From Lentisphaerota bacterium (GTDB lineage: Bacteria; Verrucomicrobiota; Lentisphaeria; Victivallales; GWF2-50-93), in the NCBI GenBank assembly GCA_025360875.1, contig JANYBI010000004.1:1-6637 (forward strand): a DNA stretch of 6,637 nt. Reading direction: 5' to 3'. The notes beneath the pieces are model-generated. The model was given only the letters and a program-made list of their open reading frames with translations, had not been told where the DNA came from and made no database searches. This document shows, in pieces, positions 1 through 5,471 of the stretch. Both the position numbers and the translations under genes were made by a program. Every line of letters starts with the position of its first letter. The first letter of the stretch is position 1.

Positions 1-512
1 AGCGGATTCAGCTTGACCAAGCCGAAATTATTGTCCCATTCGATCTTTTCAATTCCTGTCCGGGTAATGTTCTGCTCCCTGCGAAGTCCGCAGATCCATG
101 CGTCAACCTTTGAAAGATATTTCCTCAGAGGCCTGATTTTGCGGATTTCGCAGCAGAGCTTCCTGTTTTCAATACTCTTAAGGAAAAGGTTTGGACCGTA
201 TACTATTTCCATCGCCTCGACATCTGCTGATTCGGGGAAGAGTATTTCGTATAATACGGAATATTTTTCCATGGTCTCGGAGATCGTATCATAGGTGGCC
301 TGAGGGAGACGTCCGGTGTCGATCGTGAAGATCCTGGCCTTCGGATTGATCTTCAGGAGCATGTCTGTCAGCACCTGATCTTCGGCGCCGAGGCTGGAAG
401 ACAGGGAGATTTTCTCAGGAGTGAAAAAATCCAGACCTATTTTCAGAATGTCAAAGGCGTCCTTGCCTTGTATTTTTCCCTTGAGAACTTCAATATTTTC
501 TTTCTGATTCAT
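1..512 (-). CDS. cysH: Assimilatory adenylyl-sulfate (APS) reductase, 3' end cut by the window edge
   Basis: This is a thioredoxin-dependent sulfonucleotide reductase of the CysH family, which reduces activated sulfate to sulfite in the cytoplasm. I translated the minus strand from the ATG at 512-510 and found 170 uninterrupted codons; the family is usually about 230-250 residues, so the C-terminus lies left of the window. Visible motifs are SSSLGAEDQ (38-46, nucleotide-binding loop), FTIDTGRLP (62-70), CCEIRKIRPL (120-129) and WICGLRREQ (139-147). The Cys-Cys pair is characteristic of the [4Fe-4S] APS-reducing branch rather than cluster-free PAPS reductases; the second Cys pair and the catalytic C-terminal Cys would be outside the window. 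AGGAGAAT at 520-513 is a good ribosome binding site. The gene follows the DUF2061 gene by 32 bases on the same strand and is probably cotranscribed with it. Family assignment is firm; APS over PAPS preference is inferred. Confidence 0.94.
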   Translation of the reverse strand, partial: MNQKENIEVLKGKIQGKDAFDILKIGLDFFTPEKISLSSSLGAEDQVLTDMLLKINPKARIFTIDTGRLPQATYDTISETMEKYSVLYEILFPESADVEAMEIVYGPNLFLKSIENRKLCCEIRKIRPLRKYLSKVDAWICGLRREQNITRTGIEKIEWDNNFGLVKLNP

Positions 513-524
513 ATTCTCCTTCAT

Positions 525-550
525 ATATAAATATGCTGGCATATTTATAT
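525..550. promoter_or_regulatory. Perfect 11-bp inverted repeat between the DUF2061 gene and cysH
   Basis: ATATAAATATG (525-535) and CATATTTATAT (540-550) are exact reverse complements around CTGG. The dyad overlaps the stop codon of the DUF2061 gene and ends just upstream of the cysH ribosome binding site. It could be an operator, an mRNA hairpin that protects or attenuates cysH, or an internal promoter region. It has no T-run and is too AT-rich to be a convincing terminator. Confidence 0.5.
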
Positions 551-775
551 GCTGTAATCGGTCCCCTTTGGCGCGTGCCTTCCGAACTTAATCCTGTTCC
601 AGATCCTTTCGTGCATATAGTAGAGAAACATCTTGGTGAATAGCTCGACAGCGCCGATTGAGATCGCAAAGGCGAATTTTCCGGTTATCAGCCAGGAAAT
701 TATGACAGTGTCTATTGTTCCGACCGTCCTCCAGGACACTGCCTTTGTGACGCTTCTCCAGTGTTTATCTACCAT
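545..775 (-). CDS. DUF2061 family small membrane protein, sulfate-assimilation linked
   Basis: This 76-residue protein matches the DUF2061 pattern: a SWRTVGTIDT segment (14-23) entering a first membrane helix (about 15-31), a second helix (about 34-53) containing Glu44 and Lys48, and the YYMHERIWN signature (52-60) followed by a basic tail. It should sit in the inner membrane with both ends on the same side. From memory, DUF2061 proteins recur beside sulfate-activation genes; here the gene precedes cysH by 32 bases, which agrees. The biochemical role is unknown, and a part in sulfate or sulfite handling is only inferred from the neighbourhood. The start at 775 is set by a strong GGAGGA ribosome binding site at 786-781, five bases upstream. 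It appears to be the first gene of the minus-strand operon. Confidence 0.9.
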   Translation of the reverse strand: MVDKHWRSVTKAVSWRTVGTIDTVIISWLITGKFAFAISIGAVELFTKMFLYYMHERIWNRIKFGRHAPKGTDYSI

Positions 776-794
776 GATATTCCTCCGTTCTTCT

Positions 795-826
795 ATATAC
801 TATATTAAGTATATCAACAAAGTAAA
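795..826 (-). promoter_or_regulatory. Candidate promoter and dyad for the DUF2061-cysH operon
   Basis: ATATACT (795-801) and AGTATAT (808-814) form a 7-bp inverted repeat with a 6-base spacer. Reading the minus strand, TTTACT (826-821) and TATAGT (804-799) are 16 bases apart and could be -35 and -10 boxes, with the dyad covering the -10. The promoter match is moderate and other hexamer choices exist; the dyad is directly visible. Confidence 0.35.
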
Positions 827-922
827 CATTAAAAACAAAGAAATATCGAAAATAGTTGCAATAAGCTTATCACAAAGCTGATAATCTTATATAAAAAGAT
901 TAAGAATGGGAGATTTAGCGTT

Positions 923-1011
923 TGTTTGTAGTCAATGCCGCAAGGCATGTCTTTTCAGTAAAACAGGCTTTTAGCCTGTATTTGGAATTGCAGACAGGAA
1001 TGTCTGCATTA
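923..1011 (+). repeat. Three-hairpin intergenic repeat, copy A
   Basis: This copy holds three consecutive stem-loops. Hairpin 1 is ATGCC-GCAA-GGCAT (935-948). Hairpin 2 is ACAGGCT-TTT-AGCCTGT (963-979). Hairpin 3 is TGCAGACA-GGAA-TGTCTGCA (989-1008). It starts with TGTTTGTAGT and ends with GCATTA, as does copy B at 3743-3831 in the same orientation. Spacing between hairpins is conserved within one base while stem sequences differ by compensatory changes. It may be a dispersed REP-like element or a structured RNA; I know no named family for it. Confidence 0.75.
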
Positions 1012-1031
1012 CTCAAGAACAGCCTTTACGT

Positions 1032-1048
1032 GTTTGACTGAGTCAAAC
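1032..1048. promoter_or_regulatory. 17-bp palindrome with 8-bp arms upstream of the MFS gene
   Basis: GTTTGACT (1032-1039) and AGTCAAAC (1041-1048) are exact reverse complements around one central G. The left arm contains TTGACT (1034-1039), a good -35 box, with TAATAC (1057-1062) 17 bases downstream as a weak -10. A protein bound here would block that promoter. It could also be a fourth hairpin attached to the preceding repeat. The palindrome is certain; its function is inferred. Confidence 0.5.
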
Positions 1049-1102
1049 CTCTCCATTAATACAGTTGTTTTTGATTGCGGCTTGCAGCTTTAGGATTAGA
1101 GT

Positions 1103-2344
1103 ATGAACCATGACACAAAGAGAAATCATCCGAAATGGAAAATTAAAAATAGAATAATTGCAAATATGGAAAGCACACCGAGAACACGAACAGCCCTAGT
1201 ATGGGCGCTGACGGTGAACTATGCCGGTATGGTCGCGTTGGCGATGGCTGTGAATCTCACTCCTATCTTCCTGACGACCTTCGGATGTGAGCTTGGCGGA
1301 GTCGCTGGTCTTACAAATGAACAGCTCGGACGTATCGGCGCTGTGACCTTTCTCGGGCTTATCATCGGGATCCTGGTAACAGGACCGCTTGCCGACCGGC
1401 TAGGCGCGAAAATATTCGCCATACTCGGAAATGTCTTCATCAGCATCGGCCTTCTCATGCTCGGTCTGGCTAAAAATTACGATACTGTGCTGGCCGCCTC
1501 TGCGGTGATGGGATTTGGAGCCGGTGTCCTGGACATGGTGCTGAGTCCGATTGTCTGCGCGCTTCAGCCGGAGAAGAGATCTGTCGCAATGAACTTGCTC
1601 CATTCTTTCTACTGCACAGGCGCGGTGCTTACGATCCTGATGGGATCGCTTGCCCTCAAACTTGACTGGGGTTGGCGTAACATCTCCCTTTGGCTGTCGC
1701 TGATGCCAGCAGTCGTTGGATTCTGCTTCATCCTGCTGAAACTTCCACCTCTTGTCCAGCATGAGGAGGGAAGGATGCGTCTCCGTGAGCTCATATTCAA
1801 ACCGTTCTTCCTCGTGGCGCTTGTCGCATTGTTCTTTGGAGGCGCAACCGAGCTTGCCATGGCGCAATGGCTTCCCGCCTACGCCGAGAAAGAACTGCAT
1901 TTCTCCGCGTGGACAGGTGGCATGGCATTCCTTGGATTTTCCGTGGCTATGGCACTCGGCCGTATCGGCGCAGGAATTCTCGGACATAAGATTGATTCAT
2001 ACAGGATAATGCTGGCATGCTGCTGGAGCTCTGTAGTGCTGTTCCTGATCGCGTGCTCGCCTCAGTTACCTAGTGTCGCCCTGACCGCCTGCATTTTTGC
2101 GGGACTCGCAGGAAGCTGCCTCTGGCCATGTCTGCTGGGAGTTACGGCGGACAGATATCCGCGCGGTGGCGCCTCGATGTTCGGATTCCTTTCTACATTC
2201 GGAAATTCCGGCGGAGTTATCATGCCGTGGTTTGTCGGAATAATCGCCGACCGTTCAAGCCTCGCAACAGGTCTCATGCTTTCCGCCGCATGCCCGCTCA
2301 TAATGGGCATATTGCTGTTGTGGATGCGCCGGCATAGGGAATAG
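1103..2344 (+). CDS. Major facilitator superfamily transporter, substrate unknown
   Basis: This 413-residue inner-membrane carrier has about twelve hydrophobic segments: roughly 31-59, 76-97, 104-122, 128-152, 163-187, 193-213, 233-258, 268-292, 301-318, 324-346, 356-380 and 387-408. The MFS loop 2-3 motif is clear as GPLADRLGAK (94-103), and a weaker counterpart, GRIGAGILGHK (286-296), starts the second half. A longer cytoplasmic loop at 214-232 separates the halves. The overall look, including NLLHSFYCTG (164-173), resembles the sugar-carrying FucP/GlcP side of MFS, but I see nothing that fixes a substrate. The start at 1103 has AGGA seven bases upstream; Met22 (1166) has no ribosome binding site but would remove a polar 21-residue leader. 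The gene is single and no terminator is obvious behind it. Confidence 0.88.
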   Translation: MNHDTKRNHPKWKIKNRIIANMESTPRTRTALVWALTVNYAGMVALAMAVNLTPIFLTTFGCELGGVAGLTNEQLGRIGAVTFLGLIIGILVTGPLADRLGAKIFAILGNVFISIGLLMLGLAKNYDTVLAASAVMGFGAGVLDMVLSPIVCALQPEKRSVAMNLLHSFYCTGAVLTILMGSLALKLDWGWRNISLWLSLMPAVVGFCFILLKLPPLVQHEEGRMRLRELIFKPFFLVALVALFFGGATELAMAQWLPAYAEKELHFSAWTGGMAFLGFSVAMALGRIGAGILGHKIDSYRIMLACCWSSVVLFLIACSPQLPSVALTACIFAGLAGSCLWPCLLGVTADRYPRGGASMFGFLSTFGNSGGVIMPWFVGIIADRSSLATGLMLSAACPLIMGILLLWMRRHRE

Positions 2345-2354
2345 GAATTTCTGC

Positions 2355-2371
2355 CACAGACTCACACAGAC
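2355..2371 (+). repeat. Short CACAGAC direct repeat after the MFS gene
   Basis: CACAGAC occurs at 2355-2361 and 2365-2371, a 10-bp step just after the transporter stop codon. Similar strings recur as low-complexity spacers in PVC-type genomes as I recall them. No function is assigned. Confidence 0.35.
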
Positions 2372-2386
2372 TTTGATAGACAAAGA

Positions 2387-2467
2387 TATCCATAAAAATA
2401 TCCATAATTATCCATAAAAATTTGAAATTAATTATATTATGGATATAATTGGATATAATTATGGATA
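2387..2467. promoter_or_regulatory. Mirror-symmetric six-site operator array over the fic promoter
   Basis: Three TATCCATAA sites read rightward at 2387-2395, 2399-2407 and 2409-2417. Three inverted partners follow: TTATGGATA at 2437-2445, core TGGATA at 2450-2455, and TTATGGATA at 2459-2467. Spacings are 12 and 10 on the left and 10 and 12 on the right, so every half-site has a partner around one centre at 2427. The promoter lies inside and the last site covers the fic start codon. The likely reading is an operator for cooperative binding, plausibly by the Fic protein's own C-terminal winged helix. A very large hairpin is an alternative. Confidence 0.75.
2422..2449 (+). promoter_or_regulatory. 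Near-consensus promoter of fic inside the operator array
   Basis: TTGAAA (2422-2427) and TATAAT (2444-2449) are separated by 16 bases. Transcription would start near 2456, only about five bases before the ATG at 2461, giving an almost leaderless mRNA. That agrees with the absence of a ribosome binding site. Confidence 0.6.
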
Positions 2468-3501
2468 CACCCAAAATACTCATTAATGAAGAAATGCTCA
2501 AGCTCATCTCAGCTATCGATGAGTTCAAGGGGGCTTGGCGCGCATTTCAAAATCTTTCCCCGGATGTCTTGAACAACTTGCGTAAAGTTGCAACTGTCGA
2601 GTCAATTGCCTCATCAACAAGAATTGAAGGCGCAAAGCTTACTGAAGCCGAAGTGGACCGGCTGCTCACTGGCATTGGGTTCACGAGCTTTCGTTCGCGT
2701 GATGAACAGGAGGTGGCAGGTTACGCAGATACGGCTTCTATGGTATTTAATTCCTTCAAGGAGATAAATCTATCTGAGAACCATATCAGACAGTTGCATC
2801 AAATTCTTCTGAAATATTCCGAGAAAGATTTGCGTCACAGGGGAGAATACAAGAAGCTGCCAAACAACGTCGAGGCGTTTGATACGGAAGGAAAAAGCCT
2901 GGGAGTGATCTTCCAGACGGCATCGCCTTTTGAGACGCCATTCAAAATGCGCGAACTTGTCGAATGGTTTGAAAAAACGGAGAAGGAACAGGACCAGCAT
3001 AGATTGATCCTGATTGCAGTCTTCATTGTCCATTTCCTTGCAATTCACCCTTTCCAGGATGGCAATGGCCGTCTTTCAAGGATAATGACTACGCTTCTTC
3101 TCCTGAGAGCAGGATATCATTATGTGCCATATAGTTCGCTGGAACATGTAATCGAGGAAAACAAGGATTCCTATTATCTTTCTTTGCGCAGGGCGCAGGC
3201 GACGCTCTACACGGACAATTCAAGGATCCAGGAATGGATTCTCTTCTTTCTCCGTTCGCTCAAAAGGCAGGCCGATGTACTTTCAAGAAAACTTGAAGAG
3301 GAAGAGAAGCTTGTCTCGGTTCCAGCGCTTTCCCAGACAATATTGGGCGCATGCAGGGATCATGGAAGGATTTCTGTCCGGGACATTGTCGCCATTACCG
3401 GAGCCAGCCGCAATACGATAAAAGCTCACCTGAAGATGCTGGTTGGACAGAAGCTTCTCTTCCGCGAAGGAAAAGGAAAAGGATCCTGGTATCATCTTTG
3501 A
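2461..3501 (+). CDS. Class II Fic protein (AMP-transferase type) with C-terminal winged helix
   Basis: This 346-residue protein has a Fic/DOC N-terminal helical region (about 10-75), a Fic domain (about 105-265) and a C-terminal winged helix-turn-helix (about 286-346). The catalytic motif HPFQDGNGRLSR (196-207) matches HxFx(D/E)GNGRxxR fully, with His196 as the expected base for transferring AMP to a hydroxyl side chain. The N-terminal helix carries STRIEG (52-57), matching the [ST]xxxE[GN] inhibitory motif; Glu56 should block productive ATP binding, making this a self-inhibited class II enzyme. The target protein is unknown. I chose ATG 2461; an in-frame TTG at 2449 lies inside the -10 box, ahead of the predicted transcript start. 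No ribosome binding site is visible. The winged helix plus the operator array suggests autoregulation. No separate antitoxin gene is present. Confidence 0.93.
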   Translation: MDTPKILINEEMLKLISAIDEFKGAWRAFQNLSPDVLNNLRKVATVESIASSTRIEGAKLTEAEVDRLLTGIGFTSFRSRDEQEVAGYADTASMVFNSFKEINLSENHIRQLHQILLKYSEKDLRHRGEYKKLPNNVEAFDTEGKSLGVIFQTASPFETPFKMRELVEWFEKTEKEQDQHRLILIAVFIVHFLAIHPFQDGNGRLSRIMTTLLLLRAGYHYVPYSSLEHVIEENKDSYYLSLRRAQATLYTDNSRIQEWILFFLRSLKRQADVLSRKLEEEEKLVSVPALSQTILGACRDHGRISVRDIVAITGASRNTIKAHLKMLVGQKLLFREGKGKGSWYHL

Positions 3502-3654
3502 ATCCAGAGACTTGCACGGACCATCACTGACACCTATACTATGAACGGGAAATGATACTGGATTATGCATGAAACTTAAGAAAAGTGGAGGAATTACTGT
3601 GCAATCCATAGTTGATAGTGTAGGGCTTGCCGCCGTTCCGGACCTAGAAAACTA

Positions 3655-3693
3655 AACGTCCAACATTGAACATCGAACTCCCAACGTCGAATG
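3655..3693. repeat. Low-complexity AACATTGAAC/AACGTCGAA-type intergenic string
   Basis: Units of the form AACnTnGAA run through this stretch, and AACGTC occurs at both ends (3655-3660 and 3683-3688). Similar strings are frequent between genes in genomes of the PVC group as I recall, so it is a mild taxonomic hint. No function is known. Confidence 0.45.
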
Positions 3694-3742
3694 GAAGAAA
3701 AATCATAAACAGCCAATGAAATTTTGGAATTGCTTTGGAATG

Positions 3743-3831
3743 TGTTTGTAGTTAATCCCGTAAGGGATGTTCTAAAGTAAAACAGGCATTCATGCCTGTT
3801 TCTGAATCTATAGTCTATAATTATAGCATTA
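3743..3831 (+). repeat. Three-hairpin intergenic repeat, copy B
   Basis: This is homologous to copy A at 923-1011 in the same orientation. Hairpin 1 is ATCCC-GTAA-GGGAT (3755-3768). Hairpin 2 has 10-base arms at 3780-3789 and 3792-3801 and keeps the ACAGGC/GCCTGT core. Hairpin 3 pairs CTATAGT (3808-3814) with ATTATAG (3820-3826), including one G-U. The sequence of hairpin 3 is wholly different from copy A while pairing is kept. It ends 15 bases before the next start codon and contains TATAAT (3816-3821), a possible -10 box for that gene. Confidence 0.75.
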
Positions 3832-3846
3832 AGTTCTGGGGGATAT

Positions 3847-4659
3847 ATGAAAATACTCTGTAAAAATTCGCAAGATTCAAAGCCGTTTGAAATAGATTAT
3901 GAGTCATTTAAGGGTTCAATATCTAAGGGAGAAATAACTCCTGGATTTTTAATTAACGACAAGGTATTTACGGGAGGCGAATGGAAGGACGTGGATAATT
4001 GCGGAATTTTTCATGCTCTCTCTCCTGTCAAATATTCCCGTGGGGATATTCTGAAAAAGGAAGATGAGGCTAAGGAAAAAATAAGAGAGGCAAAAAAGGG
4101 AATTTCAGAATTACAGAAAAGTTATCTTTTTGGAGATTTAATAAAAAATGAATATGATCTGCAACCGCTGAATACCTATAACAATGATAACGTATTTGGA
4201 GTTTCACGTTTATGGGTACTTCATTCATTCGATACTGAAGCATTCATAACGTTTGTTTTCTGTTCGGAAGAAATCTGCCTTGAGCTTTTAAAAGGAGAGG
4301 TTAGCCTCTGGTATAGTCTTCCAGCTCTTGCCCAAAAAGATTCGACTTTGCTTTCTCCTATTGAACAGGGAAAGATTTTTGACAAAAATAAGATTTTGAA
4401 AATAAGCTGTTCAATAAAAAAGCCAAATGCTTGGGAAAAGGTACAGGAATTAAGCAAATTGGCCTTGGAATGCAAAAATTTGTGCATGGATGGGGTTGGA
4501 TACTACCATGAAATATTAGACGGAAACTCATATCAATGTAATTCTTGGTCAAATCCTGAAAGATCAAAAAACAAGCATCATTATGAATTATTGGATTTAT
4601 ATTCAAAGATAATAAATGGTACGCAGATCAAGAAATATTTAAAATATGGATTGTCTTGA
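3847..4659 (+). CDS. Protein of unknown function with possible GYF_2-like N-terminal domain
   Basis: I do not recognise this 270-residue protein. The first 60 residues carry a pattern of an acidic/basic lead, KGEITPGFLI (27-36) and GGEWKDV (43-49), then an F-containing end, which loosely resembles GYF_2/DUF4339-like modules that often head otherwise unknown proteins. A charged helix at about 67-92 may form a short coiled coil. The C-terminal part has DG..YY (215-220), W234 and NP (236-237) before a final helix. There is no signal peptide or membrane segment, so it should be cytoplasmic. The gene is markedly AT-richer than its neighbours, with heavy use of AAA, AAT, ATA and TTA codons, suggesting separate ancestry. 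GGGGGA just upstream supports the start. It converges on the bioB relic 26 bases downstream. Confidence 0.75.
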   Translation: MKILCKNSQDSKPFEIDYESFKGSISKGEITPGFLINDKVFTGGEWKDVDNCGIFHALSPVKYSRGDILKKEDEAKEKIREAKKGISELQKSYLFGDLIKNEYDLQPLNTYNNDNVFGVSRLWVLHSFDTEAFITFVFCSEEICLELLKGEVSLWYSLPALAQKDSTLLSPIEQGKIFDKNKILKISCSIKKPNAWEKVQELSKLALECKNLCMDGVGYYHEILDGNSYQCNSWSNPERSKNKHHYELLDLYSKIINGTQIKKYLKYGLS

Positions 4660-4685
4660 ATATTTCAGCTTTCGTTATTCGACAT

Positions 4686-4744
4686 TCAAAGCTTCAACGA
4701 ATTTATGAGCTTCCTGTCCTTGTCGATATCGCGGCCGGGGACGG
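4686..4744 (-). pseudogene. Relic of the bioB 3' end
   Basis: This stretch matches the intact bioB end at 5472-5530 with a constant offset of 786 bases; 4693-4730 is identical over 38 bases. Read on the minus strand it encodes 18 residues and a stop, 16 of them the same as the BioB C-terminus. Differences are GGC for GGA, CGC for CGA, AAG for AAA (all silent), Val for Ile, and Leu for the final Cys. Similarity ends at about 4744, so the rest of the gene is absent. It faces the unknown gene tail-to-tail as intact bioB faces the toxin gene. Confidence 0.85.
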
Positions 4745-4758
4745 CATGTCAAGATGCC
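4743..4758. repeat. Small hairpin at the edge of the bioB relic
   Basis: GGCAT (4743-4747) and ATGCC (4754-4758) pair around GTCAAG, exactly where similarity to bioB stops. It may mark a recombination or insertion boundary, or be coincidence given the short arms. Confidence 0.3.
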
Positions 4759-4790
4759 CGTGCTGCATTTGATTTTGGAAAAGAATGCCA

Positions 4791-4838
4791 TTGACTTTAT
4801 GGGAATTAAGTGTATACTTACAAGTGAACACTAGGAGA
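4791..4838 (+). promoter_or_regulatory. Promoter, possible operator and ribosome binding site of the toxin-antitoxin operon
   Basis: TTGACT (4791-4796) and TATACT (4813-4818) are 16 bases apart. TAAGT (4807-4811) and ACTTA (4816-4820) form a dyad over the -10 box, and AGTGT (4809-4813) pairs with ACACT (4828-4832) as a wider one. AGGAGA (4833-4838) lies five bases before the antitoxin ATG. Antitoxins of this kind usually repress their own promoter together with the toxin, so these dyads are plausible binding sites. Confidence 0.6.
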
Positions 4839-4843
4839 CAATC

Positions 4844-5083
4844 ATGAATGCAACCGTCCTGGATCTGAGAAAGAATATGAGAAGCGTGCTTTCAGCGCTT
4901 GACCGGAACGAGTCTGTCATGCTCACGTGCCGTGGCCGGAAGAAGGCTGTAATAGTGCCTGTCGGGAAAATCAATGGACGTAAGAAGGTATCTGAATGTT
5001 CCGCATTTGGCATCTGGGCTGGAAGAAAGGACATGGAGGACGTTGAAAAGCTCGTCAGGGATCTCCGGAAAGGGCGTTACTGA
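4844..5083 (+). CDS. Phd/YefM-like type II antitoxin
   Basis: This 79-residue protein should neutralise the toxin encoded immediately downstream and bind the shared promoter. It begins with NATVLDLRKNMRSVLSALD (2-20), followed by an ESVMLTCRGRKKAVIVPV stretch (23-40), the usual Phd/YefM DNA-binding fold of helix and beta strands. A SAFGIWAGRKDMEDV segment (53-67) and the basic tail LRKGRY (74-79) form the likely toxin-binding C-terminus. Length is normal. Its stop codon overlaps the toxin start (TGATG), which implies translational coupling. AGGAGA five bases upstream fixes the start. The specific partner family (PIN) makes 'VapB' a fair functional name, although the fold is Phd-like, so no symbol is given. 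Confidence 0.9.
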   Translation: MNATVLDLRKNMRSVLSALDRNESVMLTCRGRKKAVIVPVGKINGRKKVSECSAFGIWAGRKDMEDVEKLVRDLRKGRY

Positions 5084-5460
5084 TGCTGTTCGATACAGAT
5101 GTCCTGATATGGGCCTTGCGTGGAAATGAAAGGGCGGCAACGGCCATTGACAAGTGCCAGGAACTTCAGATTTCCGCTGTATCGTATATGGAACTGATCA
5201 AAGGTGCCAGGGACAAAGGCGATCTGCTGGCTATCAAAAGATTTCTTCTTGAGATGGGATTTAAAATCCTGCCTATGGACGAAAACATATCCCATAGGGC
5301 GATGATATATATTGAGGAACATTCACTCGGATCCGGCATGTGCATGGCAGATGCGCTAATAGCGGCTACAGCTTCCGAACTGTCTTTGACCATATGCACC
5401 GGAAATATTAGGCATTACAGAGTCATTCCCGGTCTGCAGGTTTCTGTTTTCCGTCCTTGA
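5083..5460 (+). CDS. vapC: PIN-domain toxin (VapC-type ribonuclease)
   Basis: This is a 125-residue PIN-domain protein, expected to cleave RNA in a Mg-dependent way when free of antitoxin. Acidic metal ligands are visible as Asp4 and Asp6 in MLFDTDVLIW (1-10), Glu37 in SYMELIKGAR (34-43), and Asp90 in MADALIAATA (88-97). The last motif reads TGNIRHYRVI (106-115), with Asn where some relatives have Asp. Length is typical and the frame is complete, so the toxin looks active. The ATG overlaps the antitoxin stop by one base, and GGAAAGGG at 5068-5075 may help translation. The gene ends only 11 bases from the convergent bioB stop codon. The RNA target is not deducible. Confidence 0.9.
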   Translation: MLFDTDVLIWALRGNERAATAIDKCQELQISAVSYMELIKGARDKGDLLAIKRFLLEMGFKILPMDENISHRAMIYIEEHSLGSGMCMADALIAATASELSLTICTGNIRHYRVIPGLQVSVFRP

Positions 5461-5471
5461 GAATCTTCGTA

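Larger units (their letters stand above)
776..1102. other. Divergent 327-bp spacer between the sulfur operon and the MFS gene
   Basis: No gene is supported here. From left to right it holds the ribosome binding site and dyad of the DUF2061 gene (781-814), an AT-rich stretch (815-920), three-hairpin repeat copy A (923-1011), a 17-bp palindrome (1032-1048) and the ribosome binding site of the MFS gene (1092-1095). The divergent arrangement means promoters for both directions should lie here. Confidence 0.7.
3502..3846. other. 345-bp spacer between fic and the unknown AT-rich gene
   Basis: No supported gene. Positions 3655-3693 hold an AACATTGAACATCGAAC-type string and 3743-3831 hold hairpin repeat copy B. 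The rest (3502-3654 and 3694-3742) shows nothing I recognise, and no terminator for fic is evident. A minus-strand open frame covering the fic 3' end reaches into this spacer and looks like a shadow. Confidence 0.6.

Noticed and set aside
13..294. A 93-codon plus-strand open frame at the left edge
   Set aside because: The opposite strand encodes an uninterrupted CysH with all expected motifs, so this is a shadow.
1400..1987. A 195-codon minus-strand open frame inside the MFS gene
   Set aside because: It is antisense to a clear membrane transporter, its product is rich in His, Glu and Arg with no family resemblance, and no ribosome binding site is evident. It is a shadow of the transporter reading frame.
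2371..2385. CTTTG/CAAAG mini-hairpin as a terminator of the MFS gene
   Set aside because: The stem has only five pairs with no T-run after it.
2449..2460. TTG at 2449 as the fic start
   Set aside because: It overlaps the -10 box and lies ahead of the predicted transcript start; ATG 2461 is the better choice.
3283..3609. Minus-strand open frame spanning the fic end and the following spacer
   Set aside because: Most of it is antisense to the fic winged-helix region and the translation shows no family features.
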